Assembly (NCBI GenBank): GCA_964464755.1
Contig: CAYXGZ010000006.1
Span: 20,716 to 84,715, forward strand
Length of the DNA: 64,000 nt
Source: CAYXGZ01 sp964464755
GTDB taxonomy: Bacteria > Planctomycetota > MHYJ01 > JACPRB01
Direction of reading: 5' to 3'
Below, piece after piece: positions 33,161-41,342 of this stretch (positions are counted from its first letter, which is position 1; each line of letters starts with the position of its first letter). The notes below the pieces were generated by a model. It saw only the letters and a list, made by a program, of their open reading frames with translations. It did no database searches and was not told where the DNA came from. The position numbers were made by a program, and so were the translations under genes.

Positions 33161-34000
33161 TCAGCGCCGGCCCTGGCGGTACTTCGCCTGGTAGGACGTG
33201 AACCAGCTCGTCATGTACTCGAGCAGCTTCCGCTGCGCCGGGCTCAGCGCCCCGAAGACGATCCCGGTCGGGTGCCCCGTCGCGCCCGCGGCGGGCTCCT
33301 TCGACCACACGACCTGCCCCCCGGCCTCCAGCGTGTCGGCGAACTTCGTCAGGTGCAGGGTGAACTTCACGGCCGTCCCCACCGCGAGCTTCTCCGTCGC
33401 CAGCACCTGCGCGCCCTCGGCGTTCAGGCTGCTCACCGAGGCCAGGAGGTTGCGCGACCGGCCGATCCCCATGAAGCCCGACTTCGTCAGCGTCGCCGTG
33501 TAGTCGTGGACCGCGAAGTGCTCCTCGGGGGCCGCGGCCTCCCAGGGCGGCGCCGCCGTCGGCGCGGGCCGCGCCCGGTCCGACGGGTAGCGGTCCCGCA
33601 CCGGCTCCGCCTTCCCCTGCGCCCCGCCCGCGAGGAACTTGTCGCGCTTGCCGATCGCCGTGAAGATCTCGTCCCACTTCACCCCGATCGTGATGCGCTG
33701 CTCGCCCTCCACCGTCGCCGTCTCCACCCAGCGCACGACGCCCCGCGCGTGGAAGAGGTCGTTCGTCGCCGTCTCGCGGATCTCCACCGTCAGGACCGTC
33801 CCCTTCTCGACCGCCTCGATGACGCCGAGCCGGGCCCCGCCCGAGCTCACGTCGAGCACCGCGATCGCCAGGTTGCGCCGGCCCCGGATGCTCCGCCCCT
33901 CCTCGACCCGGTAGCAGGAGACCGTGAACCCCTCCGGCGTGCGCCGGTCGTGGCGCCGCGCGCTGCGGCCCGACGACGAGGGGGTGCGGTCCGTGGGCAT
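33161..34000 (-). CDS. Tandem PilZ-domain protein
   Basis: A 279-residue protein with two PilZ-type beta-barrels. The first (about residues 15-120) has the c-di-GMP signature: RHDRR (RxxxR form) followed by DVSSGGARL (D/NxSxxG). The second (about residues 160-260) has a weaker match, SLNAEGAQV, without a clear arginine motif, so probably only the first binds c-di-GMP. No membrane helix or other output domain. The ATG comes 6 nt after TAGAAT; GGAGG lies only one base before the ATG and is too close to work normally. The MAP-like gene follows after 4 nt. Confidence 0.85.
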   Translation of the reverse strand: MPTDRTPSSSGRSARRHDRRTPEGFTVSCYRVEEGRSIRGRRNLAIAVLDVSSGGARLGVIEAVEKGTVLTVEIRETATNDLFHARGVVRWVETATVEGEQRITIGVKWDEIFTAIGKRDKFLAGGAQGKAEPVRDRYPSDRARPAPTAAPPWEAAAPEEHFAVHDYTATLTKSGFMGIGRSRNLLASVSSLNAEGAQVLATEKLAVGTAVKFTLHLTKFADTLEAGGQVVWSKEPAAGATGHPTGIVFGALSPAQRKLLEYMTSWFTSYQAKYRQGRR

Positions 34001-34006
34001 GCCTCC

Positions 34007-34012
34007 ATTCTA
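34007..34012 (-). promoter_or_regulatory. -10 element of the PilZ-MAP-like operon
   Basis: TAGAAT on the minus strand, 6 nt before the PilZ ATG. No -35 at the usual distance. Leaderless or near-leaderless start likely. Confidence 0.45.
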
Positions 34013-34076
34013 GCGATTTCGGGGAACCTGCGGCGCGGGCCCGCGTCCAAGCGGGCGTACCCTCAAGGAGGCCGCC

Positions 34077-36266
34077 ATGAAGCGCCGCTGGACCACCCCC
34101 GTGCTCGCCGCGTACCTCGTCCTCTACTCCGCCGCGATCGCGCTGGCGTGCCGCGTCGTCATCGACGAGGACCGTTTCCAGCAGCGCCCCGAGCGCGTGC
34201 AGGCGATCGTCCACAAGTCCTTCCGCGTCGCCGCGACGGTGAGGGACCAGGTCGCCGACGTCGTCGTGAAGCCCGTCTTCCACAACCCGAACCCCTACGT
34301 CGTCGAGGGGACCTACTTCCTCTCGATCCCCGCGGGCGCCCAGGTCCGCGACTTCAAGATGAAGGTCGGCGACAAGGTCATGGAGGCCGAGCTCCTCGAC
34401 TCGACCAAGGCCCGGCAGATCTACGAGTCGATCGTCCGCCGCCAGCGCGACCCCGCGCTCCTCGAGCTCGTCGGCACCCAGATGCTCAAGTGCTCGATCT
34501 TCCCCATCCAGCCGCGCTCCGACATCGAGGTCACCGTCGGCTACACCACGCTTCTGGCCAACGAGGGCGGGCTGCTCTCGCTCGATGTCCCCTTCTCCAA
34601 CCAGTTCGGCGGCAACTACCCGGTCCCGGACATTTCCGTGGCCGTGGACATCGAGTCGAAGGCGGGCCTGAAGAACCTGTACTCGCCCACGCACGCCGTG
34701 GACATCCGCAGGAAGGACGACCACAAGGCGATCCTCTCCTGGGAGGCCCGCAACTACGACGTCCGCAAGTCCTTCAAGGTCTTCTGGCAGGTGAACGCCG
34801 ACGAGGTCGGCTGTTCCATGCTCACGTACCGCACGGGCGCCGAGGACGGCTACTTCCTCATGCTGGCGCAGCCGAAGGTCCAGGTCGAGGGCGCGAAGGT
34901 CCTGCCGAAGGACGTCGTGTTCGTCTTCGACCGCTCCGGCTCGATGGCGGGCGAGAAGATGGCCCAGGGCAAGGAGGCGCTCAGCTTCTTCATCAACTCG
35001 CTGAACGACGGCGACCGCTTCAACATCGTGGACTTCTCCAGCGAGGCGTCGGCCCTCTCGGAGGGCCTCGTCGCCGCGACGAAGGAGGAGCGGGCCCGGG
35101 CGCTGAAGTACGTCGAGGCGATGAAGGCCGCGGGCGGGACGAACATCTCCGAGGCGCTCGAGAAGGGCCTCGCCCTGCTCGGCGACGACCCCGCGCGGAT
35201 CCCGATGGTTCTCTTCGCGACCGACGGCCTGCCGACGGTCGGCGAGCAGCGGATGGAGAAGATCGTCGAGACGGCGCAGGCCAAGTCGGGCCGCGCGCGC
35301 GTCTTCGTCTTCGGCGTCGGGAACGACGTGAACACGCAGTTCCTCGACCGGCTCGCGGAGCAGTGCCGCGGGGCCCGGGACTACGTCGCGCCCGAGGAGA
35401 AGATCGAGGCCAAGGTCGGCGCGCTGTTCGAGAAGGTCTCCAACCCGGTCCTGGCCGACGTGGCCGTGGAGCTCGGGGGCGTGAAGGTGAAGGACGTCTA
35501 CCCGAAGCGGATGCCGGACCTCTTCAAGGGCCAGCAGGTCGTCGTCTTCGGCCGCTACGAGGGCGGCGGGGCCGCTGGCCTCAAGCTCTCCGGCTCGGCG
35601 GGCGGCGAGAAGAAGGAGTTCCGCTACGACGTGCACCTCGCGGCCGCCGATCCGAAGAACGACTTCATCCCGCGGCTCTGGGCCGCGCGCAAGGTCGCGT
35701 TCCTCGTCGACTCGATCCGCATGGGCGGCGCCGCGAGCAAGGAGGTGATCGACGAGATCATCGCCCTCGGCAAGAAGCACGGCATCGTGACGCCCTACAC
35801 GTCCTTCCTGATCACGGAGGAGGACGGGGCGCCCGGCGAGATGGGCCTGCGCGCCGAAGAGAAGCTGCGGCGGCTGGCGGACGACGCCGCGAAGTCGGGC
35901 GGCCGGCACGGCGCGCCCGCGGCGCCGGCGGCCCGCGGGGCCAGCGGCGACCTGAAGGGCGACCGGGACGCCGAGAACGCGGAAGGCGCCGAGCGGGGCC
36001 TTTCCGGCGCCACGAAGTCCGAGGGCGGCGGCCGGCAGGCGAAGATGGTGGGCACGAAGACCTTCATCCTGCGCGAGGGCGTCTGGACGGATCTCACCTA
36101 CGACCCCGCGATGAAGGACAAGATCGTGAAGGTCGAGTTCATGTCCGAGGAGTACCTGAAGCTGGCGGCCGCCGACGCCGACCTGGCCAAGTGGCTGGGC
36201 GCGGGCGAGCGGGTGCTGGTTGTCCTGGCGGACAAGGTGCTCGAGGTCGTCGTGACGGCGAAGTGA
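34077..36266 (+). CDS. Secreted VIT/von Willebrand factor A domain protein
   Basis: A 729-residue exported protein. Signal sequence at about 1-25, VIT (vault inter-alpha-trypsin) domain at about 30-180, and a vWA domain from about 278 with the metal-ion MIDAS motif DRSGSM, followed by a conserved Thr and Asp (FATDGLPT). The C-terminal 200 residues include a Gly/Lys-rich low-complexity part and a final beta-rich segment. The VIT-vWA pair is typical of inter-alpha-trypsin-like proteins common in planctomycetes, thought to act in cell-surface adhesion or protein assembly. The start follows AAGGAGG (6 nt). A strong terminator follows the stop. Confidence 0.92.
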   Translation: MKRRWTTPVLAAYLVLYSAAIALACRVVIDEDRFQQRPERVQAIVHKSFRVAATVRDQVADVVVKPVFHNPNPYVVEGTYFLSIPAGAQVRDFKMKVGDKVMEAELLDSTKARQIYESIVRRQRDPALLELVGTQMLKCSIFPIQPRSDIEVTVGYTTLLANEGGLLSLDVPFSNQFGGNYPVPDISVAVDIESKAGLKNLYSPTHAVDIRRKDDHKAILSWEARNYDVRKSFKVFWQVNADEVGCSMLTYRTGAEDGYFLMLAQPKVQVEGAKVLPKDVVFVFDRSGSMAGEKMAQGKEALSFFINSLNDGDRFNIVDFSSEASALSEGLVAATKEERARALKYVEAMKAAGGTNISEALEKGLALLGDDPARIPMVLFATDGLPTVGEQRMEKIVETAQAKSGRARVFVFGVGNDVNTQFLDRLAEQCRGARDYVAPEEKIEAKVGALFEKVSNPVLADVAVELGGVKVKDVYPKRMPDLFKGQQVVVFGRYEGGGAAGLKLSGSAGGEKKEFRYDVHLAAADPKNDFIPRLWAARKVAFLVDSIRMGGAASKEVIDEIIALGKKHGIVTPYTSFLITEEDGAPGEMGLRAEEKLRRLADDAAKSGGRHGAPAAPAARGASGDLKGDRDAENAEGAERGLSGATKSEGGGRQAKMVGTKTFILREGVWTDLTYDPAMKDKIVKVEFMSEEYLKLAAADADLAKWLGAGERVLVVLADKVLEVVVTAK

Positions 36267-36283
36267 CCCGACCGCGATTCCGG

Positions 36284-36320
36284 GGGGCCCGTCCCGAAGG
36301 GGATGGGCCCCTTCCTTTTC
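36284..36320 (+). terminator. Rho-independent terminator
   Basis: A 12-bp stem (36284-36295 with 36300-36311, one G-T pair) with GAAG loop and a TTCCTTTT tail, after the VIT/vWA gene. Confidence 0.85.
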
Positions 36321-36336
36321 CCCGCGGGGGTTCTTC

Positions 36337-36364
36337 TTGTGCCCCCCGGCCCGACCGCTATAAT
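36337..36364 (+). promoter_or_regulatory. Promoter of the yajC-secDF operon
   Basis: TTGTGC (36337-36342), 16-nt spacer, perfect TATAAT (36359-36364). The yajC GTG is 37 nt downstream with GGAG five bases before it. Confidence 0.65.
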
Positions 36365-36401
36365 ACCGAACCGAATTTCCCCGTTTCCGGACGGAGTTTC
36401 C

Positions 36402-36794
36402 GTGATCGATCACCGACTGTTCCTGCTGCTCCAGGACGCGGCCAAGCCGGCCGCCGACGCGGGCGCCCCCGCGGCCCCGCAGGCCGCCCCGCCGATCTGG
36501 ATGCAGATCGTCCCCTTCGTGCTCCTCTTCGCCATCTTCTGGTTCCTGATGATCCGCCCCCAGCGGAAGCAGGAGAAGGAGCGCCAGGCGATGCTCTCCG
36601 CCATCAAGGAGAACGACCACGTCCTGACCCAGGGCGGCATCTACGGCGTCGTCGCCTCCGTGAAGGACAACGAGGTCGTGCTCAAGGTCGACGAGAAGAC
36701 CGGGACGCGGATCCGCGTCACCCGGCAGGCCGTCGTCTCCGTCGAGAAGGTCTCGGCGGGCGAGGGCGCGCGGGCGGAGGCCCTTCCCAAGTAG
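36402..36794 (+). CDS. yajC: Preprotein translocase subunit YajC
   Basis: A 130-residue inner-membrane protein. Short Ala/Pro-rich N-terminus, one membrane helix (IVPFVLLFAIFWFLMI), then the YajC hallmark RPQRKQEKERQ and a small beta-domain (VLTQGGIYGVVASV). It is part of the SecDF-YajC accessory complex of the Sec translocon. The GTG at 36402 is chosen because GGAG precedes it by 5 nt; the frame is open further upstream but crosses the promoter. secDF follows after 34 nt. Confidence 0.92.
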   Translation: MIDHRLFLLLQDAAKPAADAGAPAAPQAAPPIWMQIVPFVLLFAIFWFLMIRPQRKQEKERQAMLSAIKENDHVLTQGGIYGVVASVKDNEVVLKVDEKTGTRIRVTRQAVVSVEKVSAGEGARAEALPK

Positions 36795-36828
36795 CCCCGG
36801 ACATCCCCGACATTTCAAAGACGGAGCC

Positions 36829-39597
36829 ATGCAGGACAACAAGCCCCAGCTGATCGCGGTCATCGTCCTCTGCCTGGTCGCGGGCTTCATCGTCGCGCCC
36901 GCCGACAAGGTCCCGAAGTGGCCGGACTTCCTGAAGACCGCGAAGATCGAGCCCGGCATCGACATCGCGGGCGGCGCCGAGCTGACCTACCGCGTCCTCT
37001 TCCCCGCCTCGTTCAAGGGCGACAAGAAGGCGGAGTGCCAGAAGGTCACCGACGTCCTGGAGAACCGCTTCCGCGCCAAGCAAGGCGTGCTCCAGGAGCC
37101 GCGCTTCACCGTCCGCGGCGAGGACCAGGTCACCCTCCAGATGCCCGGCATCGACCGGGACCGGCTCGAGGACTACAAGCGCCTCGTGACGACCATCGGC
37201 CGCCTCGAGCTCAAGGAGGTCGCCAGCAAGGAGATCCACGAGCAGTACAACGCCAGCGGGCAGGTGCCCGCGGGCTTCGAGGCCTACCGCACCGAGCGGC
37301 AGGAGCCCGAGCGCTACCCCTGGATCAAGGACTACACGATCGTCCACCAGGAGTCCGTGATCACCGGCGAGGACATCGCCCACGCCCAGCCCGAGGTCAA
37401 CCCCGAGTCCGTGATGTCGGGCGCGCCCTCCTACGTGATCCACTTCGAGCTGAAGCCCGACGGCGCCCGCAAGTTCGACCTGGCCGCCGACCGCCTCTAC
37501 AAGCAGGAGCCCAAGGGCAAGATCGCCATCATCATCGACCACACGCTGAAGGCGGCCCCCGCGGTCCAGACCGACCGCTTCAACGGCAAGGGCCAGATCA
37601 CCGGGAACTACGACCACGACGGCGCGTCGGAGCTCGCGTTCATCCTCAAGAGCGGATCGCTGCCCTTCGGCATCGGCCGCCTGGCGCCCGGCGGGAAGCA
37701 GATCGACAAGGAGCCCGAGGAGGAGAACTTCGTCGGCCCCTCGCTCGGCCAGGACTCCATCCAGCGCGGCATCTGGGCCTCGCTGATCTCGGCCCTCGGC
37801 GTCGCGATCTTCATGATCGCGTTCTACCGCCTCGCGGGCCTCATCTCGATCATCGGCCTCGCCATCAACCTCCTGTTCCTGCTCGCGGCGATGTCCATCT
37901 TCGGCGCCACCCTGACCCTGCCCGGCCTCGCGGGCCTCGCGCTGACCATCGGCATGGCCGTGGACGCGAACATCCTGATCTACGAGCGCATCCGCGAGGA
38001 GGTCGCCCGCGGCCGCTCGGCGGTCCAGGCCTTCGAGGCCGGCTACGAGCGGGCCTTCACGACGATCGTCGACTCCAACATCACGACGCTGATCATCGGC
38101 CTCGTGCTGTACTGGTTCGGCACCGGCCCCGTGAAGGGCTTCGCCGTGACCATGAGCCTCGGCATCCTCACGACGCTCGTCAGCGTCCTGTGGTGCTCGC
38201 GGGTCTTCCTCCGCCTCCTGGTCGACGGCGGCACGATCCGCGACTGGAAGATGGGGTCCTTCCGGCTGCCGACGCTCGACTTCGTCAAGCCGATGCGGAT
38301 CTGCCTCGGCGTCTCCACCCTGATGGTCGTGCTCTGCCTGTTCGTGTTCTTCTCGCGCGGCGACAAGCAGTACGGCACGGACTTCAAGGGCGGCACGCGG
38401 ATGCACTTCGCGTTCGCGGACGAGCAGACCATCGACGACGTGCGCAAGGCGATCTCCGGGATCTCCACCGTGGTCGACGGCAAGAACGTCGCCAAGTACT
38501 CGGACGCCGAGATCCAGATCATCGCCGAGGCGGGCCAGGGCCTGGCCGCCGTGTCCAAGATCGGCAACAAGACCGCCCGCGAGTTCCAGATGCGGACGGC
38601 CTCCTTCGACGAGTCCGGCCTGCGCCGCGACCTCCAGGAGGTCTTCAAGGGCAAGCTGAGCCACGAGCCCTTCGAGGAGCTCCGCGACCTGCCCGCCAAC
38701 GACCGCGCCTTCGGCGGCCGGGGCCAGGGCCCCACCGGGCTCCTCGTCCACTTCCGCGCGGAGAAGTTCGACCTCGCCGCGCTCGACAAGGCCCTCGGCG
38801 AGCGCCTCAAGGGCGTGCTCGAAAAGGACGAGGCCGACGGGCGCCCCTGCTACAAGCTCGAGGAGCGGCCGGCCCCCGCGGGCGCCAAGGAAGTCCTCCT
38901 GACGATCTCCCGGCCCGACGCCGACGCGCCGGACGGCCGCCTCATGCAGGTCCGGGAGGTGATCCGCAAGCTGGGCAAGGACGGGGCCGTCACGATCTCC
39001 AAGGACCCCTTCGTCTCCGTCGAGAAGATCGGGCCCGCCGTCGCCGGCGAGCTGCGCGATGCGACCTTCTGGGCCATGATCTGGTCCTGGGCCCTGATGA
39101 TCCTGTACGTCGCGGTCCGCTTCAACCGCGTCGCCTACGGCGTGGCGGCGGTCCTTGCGCTGGTCCACGACGCCATCATCGCCCTCGGCTTCACGTCCAT
39201 CGTGGGCTGGCTGGTCCCGGAGACCTGGGGCGTCAGCTTCGAGATGAACCTGAACACGCTCGCGGCGATCCTCACGGTCATCGGCTACTCGGTCAACGAC
39301 ACGATCGTCATCTTCGACCGGATCCGCGAGAACCTCGGGACGATGAAGAAGGAGTCCTTCGGCGAGATCATCAACGCGAGCATCAACGGGACGATGTCCC
39401 GCACGATCCTCACCTCGTTCACGGTCTGGCTCACCTGCGTGATCCTGTACGTGTTCACGATGACCTCGGGCGGCGGCATCGCCTCCTTCGCGTTCCCGAT
39501 GCTCATGGGCGTCTTCGCGGGCACCTACTCGACCGTCTACATCGCGGCCCCGATCCTGATGCTGTGGTTCAAGGGCAACCGCCCGCAGTCGGCCTGA
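36829..39597 (+). CDS. secDF: Protein translocase SecDF, single-chain fusion
   Basis: A 922-residue fusion of SecD and SecF, which use the proton gradient to pull proteins through the Sec channel. The SecD half has the first helix at about 7-23, DIAGGAELTY (the GIDLRGG-type motif), a large periplasmic P1 region, and the helix bundle with AMSIFGATLTLPGLAGLALT and GMAVDANILIYERIREE. The SecF half restarts near residue 500 with helix and TDFKGGTRM, then YSVNDTIVIFDRIREN. The fusion is known in Bacillus, planctomycetes and others. Strong terminator follows. Confidence 0.96.
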   Translation: MQDNKPQLIAVIVLCLVAGFIVAPADKVPKWPDFLKTAKIEPGIDIAGGAELTYRVLFPASFKGDKKAECQKVTDVLENRFRAKQGVLQEPRFTVRGEDQVTLQMPGIDRDRLEDYKRLVTTIGRLELKEVASKEIHEQYNASGQVPAGFEAYRTERQEPERYPWIKDYTIVHQESVITGEDIAHAQPEVNPESVMSGAPSYVIHFELKPDGARKFDLAADRLYKQEPKGKIAIIIDHTLKAAPAVQTDRFNGKGQITGNYDHDGASELAFILKSGSLPFGIGRLAPGGKQIDKEPEEENFVGPSLGQDSIQRGIWASLISALGVAIFMIAFYRLAGLISIIGLAINLLFLLAAMSIFGATLTLPGLAGLALTIGMAVDANILIYERIREEVARGRSAVQAFEAGYERAFTTIVDSNITTLIIGLVLYWFGTGPVKGFAVTMSLGILTTLVSVLWCSRVFLRLLVDGGTIRDWKMGSFRLPTLDFVKPMRICLGVSTLMVVLCLFVFFSRGDKQYGTDFKGGTRMHFAFADEQTIDDVRKAISGISTVVDGKNVAKYSDAEIQIIAEAGQGLAAVSKIGNKTAREFQMRTASFDESGLRRDLQEVFKGKLSHEPFEELRDLPANDRAFGGRGQGPTGLLVHFRAEKFDLAALDKALGERLKGVLEKDEADGRPCYKLEERPAPAGAKEVLLTISRPDADAPDGRLMQVREVIRKLGKDGAVTISKDPFVSVEKIGPAVAGELRDATFWAMIWSWALMILYVAVRFNRVAYGVAAVLALVHDAIIALGFTSIVGWLVPETWGVSFEMNLNTLAAILTVIGYSVNDTIVIFDRIRENLGTMKKESFGEIINASINGTMSRTILTSFTVWLTCVILYVFTMTSGGGIASFAFPMLMGVFAGTYSTVYIAAPILMLWFKGNRPQSA

Positions 39598-39617
39598 TCT
39601 TTCCGAGCGACTTTCCC

Positions 39618-39656
39618 GCGGCGGGGACGCATTTCGTCCCCGCCGCTTTTTTTTTT
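39618..39656 (+). terminator. Rho-independent terminator after secDF
   Basis: A perfect 12-bp stem (39618-39629 with 39635-39646), 5-nt loop and a run of ten T. The strongest terminator in the window. Confidence 0.95.
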
Positions 39657-39718
39657 CGAAAGCCGGGTCCCCCGGTTGCCGATGTAACCCTTGGTCCCGG
39701 GTAATCAGGAGAGAGGGT

Positions 39719-40723
39719 ATGAGCTTCAATCCGTCGTCCCCCGTCCCGTCCCCGCGCGGGTTCGCCCGCCGCGCCCTGGAGGTCCTCATGAGCGGCAAGG
39801 TCAAGGTCGCCGTCGCCATCGCCATCCTCGTCGCCCTCGGCTCCGTCGTGGGCTACGACCTGATGCGCGCCAAGCGGACGTCCGACACCGCCTCGACGCC
39901 GGACGCGTCCGGCCTCGTGGCCATCCCCGAGAACGCCCCCGAGTGCTCCACGCCCGACCTCGAGCGCGCCCTGCGCGACCTCGAGCGCGGAGGCTCGATC
40001 ACGTCCGGCAGCGTCCCGGCCCCCACCGCGGCCCCGACGACCGCCCCGGCGCCCGCCCCCACCCTCCCCGGCCCCGAGTTCGCCGCCCCCGCCGAGGAGT
40101 ACACCGTGCAGTCCGGCGAGCGCCTCTGCGACATCGCCGAGAAGAAGTACGGCGACGCCAACCTCTGGACGCTCATCGCCAACGCGAACCCCAAGGTCAA
40201 CCCGAGCCGCATGCGCGTCGGCCAGAAGCTCGTCATCCCGACCCGCGGCGCCGGCGTCGAGACCGTCTCGGCCGAGCCCGCCGTCGAGAACGGCGTGAAG
40301 ACCTACCAGGTCCGCCCCGGCGACGACCTCGGCAAGATCGCCAAGCGCCTCTACGGCTCGAACAGCGCCGAGATCCGCCGCCGCATCCACGAGGCCAATC
40401 CGGACGCCTTCGACAGCACCGGCGACCACCTCGAGGTCGGCGTCAAGCTCGTCCTCCCCGAGATCGCCTCGCGCCCCGCGCCCCGCGTCGCCGCCGGCGA
40501 GCCCGGGTCCGACCACACGACGCGCAGCGTCGACCCCGCCACGGCGGGCGGCCGCACGCACACCGTGGTCTCCGGCGACAGCCTCTGGAGCCTCGCCAAG
40601 AAGTATAAGGGCTCGCGCTCCCTGAACGCCTTCCTCGGCGAGATCGTCTCCGCCAACCCGGACAAGCTGAAGTCCTCGTCCACCGCGCTCCGCGCGGGCT
40701 GGGTCCTGGCGATCCCCGAGTAG
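39719..40723 (+). CDS. LysM-repeat membrane-anchored protein
   Basis: A 334-residue protein behind a good ribosome site (AGGAGAG). A single N-terminal membrane helix (VKVAVAIAILVALGSVVGYDL) at about residues 25-45 is followed by an Ala/Pro/Thr linker and three LysM domains: about 124-172 (YTVQSGERLCDIAEKKYGD), 196-245 (YQVRPGDDLGKIAKRLYG) and 280-334 (HTVVSGDSLWSLAKKYKG). It should bind peptidoglycan or related glycans in the periplasm. No catalytic domain is present. Similar to LysM proteins of planctomycetes, which may anchor at the cell wall. Single-gene unit between two terminators. Confidence 0.92.
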   Translation: MSFNPSSPVPSPRGFARRALEVLMSGKVKVAVAIAILVALGSVVGYDLMRAKRTSDTASTPDASGLVAIPENAPECSTPDLERALRDLERGGSITSGSVPAPTAAPTTAPAPAPTLPGPEFAAPAEEYTVQSGERLCDIAEKKYGDANLWTLIANANPKVNPSRMRVGQKLVIPTRGAGVETVSAEPAVENGVKTYQVRPGDDLGKIAKRLYGSNSAEIRRRIHEANPDAFDSTGDHLEVGVKLVLPEIASRPAPRVAAGEPGSDHTTRSVDPATAGGRTHTVVSGDSLWSLAKKYKGSRSLNAFLGEIVSANPDKLKSSSTALRAGWVLAIPE

Positions 40724-40739
40724 TCCGACCCGCGATTCC

Positions 40740-40778
40740 GACGGCCTCCCGGCGACCCCGGGAGGCCGTCTCCGTTTC
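40740..40778 (+). terminator. Rho-independent terminator
   Basis: A 13-bp stem (40740-40752 with 40758-40770), 5-nt loop and a short T-rich tail (TCCGTTT), after the LysM gene. Confidence 0.8.
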
Positions 40779-40817
40779 CGGCTTGCGCGGGGCCCGCCAC
40801 CCCCCGACACTATCCCG

Positions 40818-41342
40818 ATGCCCCTCCGGTTCTCCTGCCCCGCCTGCGCCTACGGGGCCGACGTCCCGGACGAGTACTCCGGCGCCCCGCTGAGGTGCCC
40901 CCAGTGCGGCGCGGCCGGCGGAGCCCCCGCGGCGGCGACCCGCCCCTGCCCCTTCTGCGCCGAGGACATCCGCCCCGCGGCCCGCGTCTGCCGCCACTGC
41001 GGCGAGGTGCTCGACCGCAACCTCGCCATCGCCAAGCAGAAGGAGCGCGTGCGCGAGGTCGAGCGGCGGCGCTCGCTCGTCCTGGCCGAGGTGCCGGGAT
41101 CCCGCGCCGCGTTCGTCTGCGCCGTCCTCTCGATCGTCTCCGCCCCCGGCATCCTGCTCGGCGTCCTGCTCGGATCCACGGCGATTCTCCTCGGGGCCGC
41201 CGCGGTCCGCGACGCGAAGCGCTACCCGGACCTCGAGGGCCTGCAGCGCGCCAAGCTCGCCGTCACGCTCGGCGCCGTCGGCATCGTCGCGAGCCTGCTC
41301 GTGCTCGCCCTCCTCGGGCCCCGCCTCTTCAAGGGGGCCTAG
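40818..41342 (+). CDS. Zinc-ribbon membrane protein (DUF4190-like)
   Basis: A 174-residue protein with two N-terminal zinc ribbons (CPACAYGADV...CPQCG and CPFCAEDI...CRHCG), a basic coiled stretch, and two C-terminal membrane helices (AAFVCAVLSIVSAPGILLGVLLG and LAVTLGAVGIVASLLVLALLG). The two-helix end is like DUF4190. No ribosome site is seen and a weak -10 (GACACT or CACTAT) is just upstream, so it may be leaderless. It overlaps the rhomboid gene by one base (TAGTG), so the two form an operon. Probably a cytosolic ribbon anchored in the inner membrane. Confidence 0.85.
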   Translation: MPLRFSCPACAYGADVPDEYSGAPLRCPQCGAAGGAPAAATRPCPFCAEDIRPAARVCRHCGEVLDRNLAIAKQKERVREVERRRSLVLAEVPGSRAAFVCAVLSIVSAPGILLGVLLGSTAILLGAAAVRDAKRYPDLEGLQRAKLAVTLGAVGIVASLLVLALLGPRLFKGA

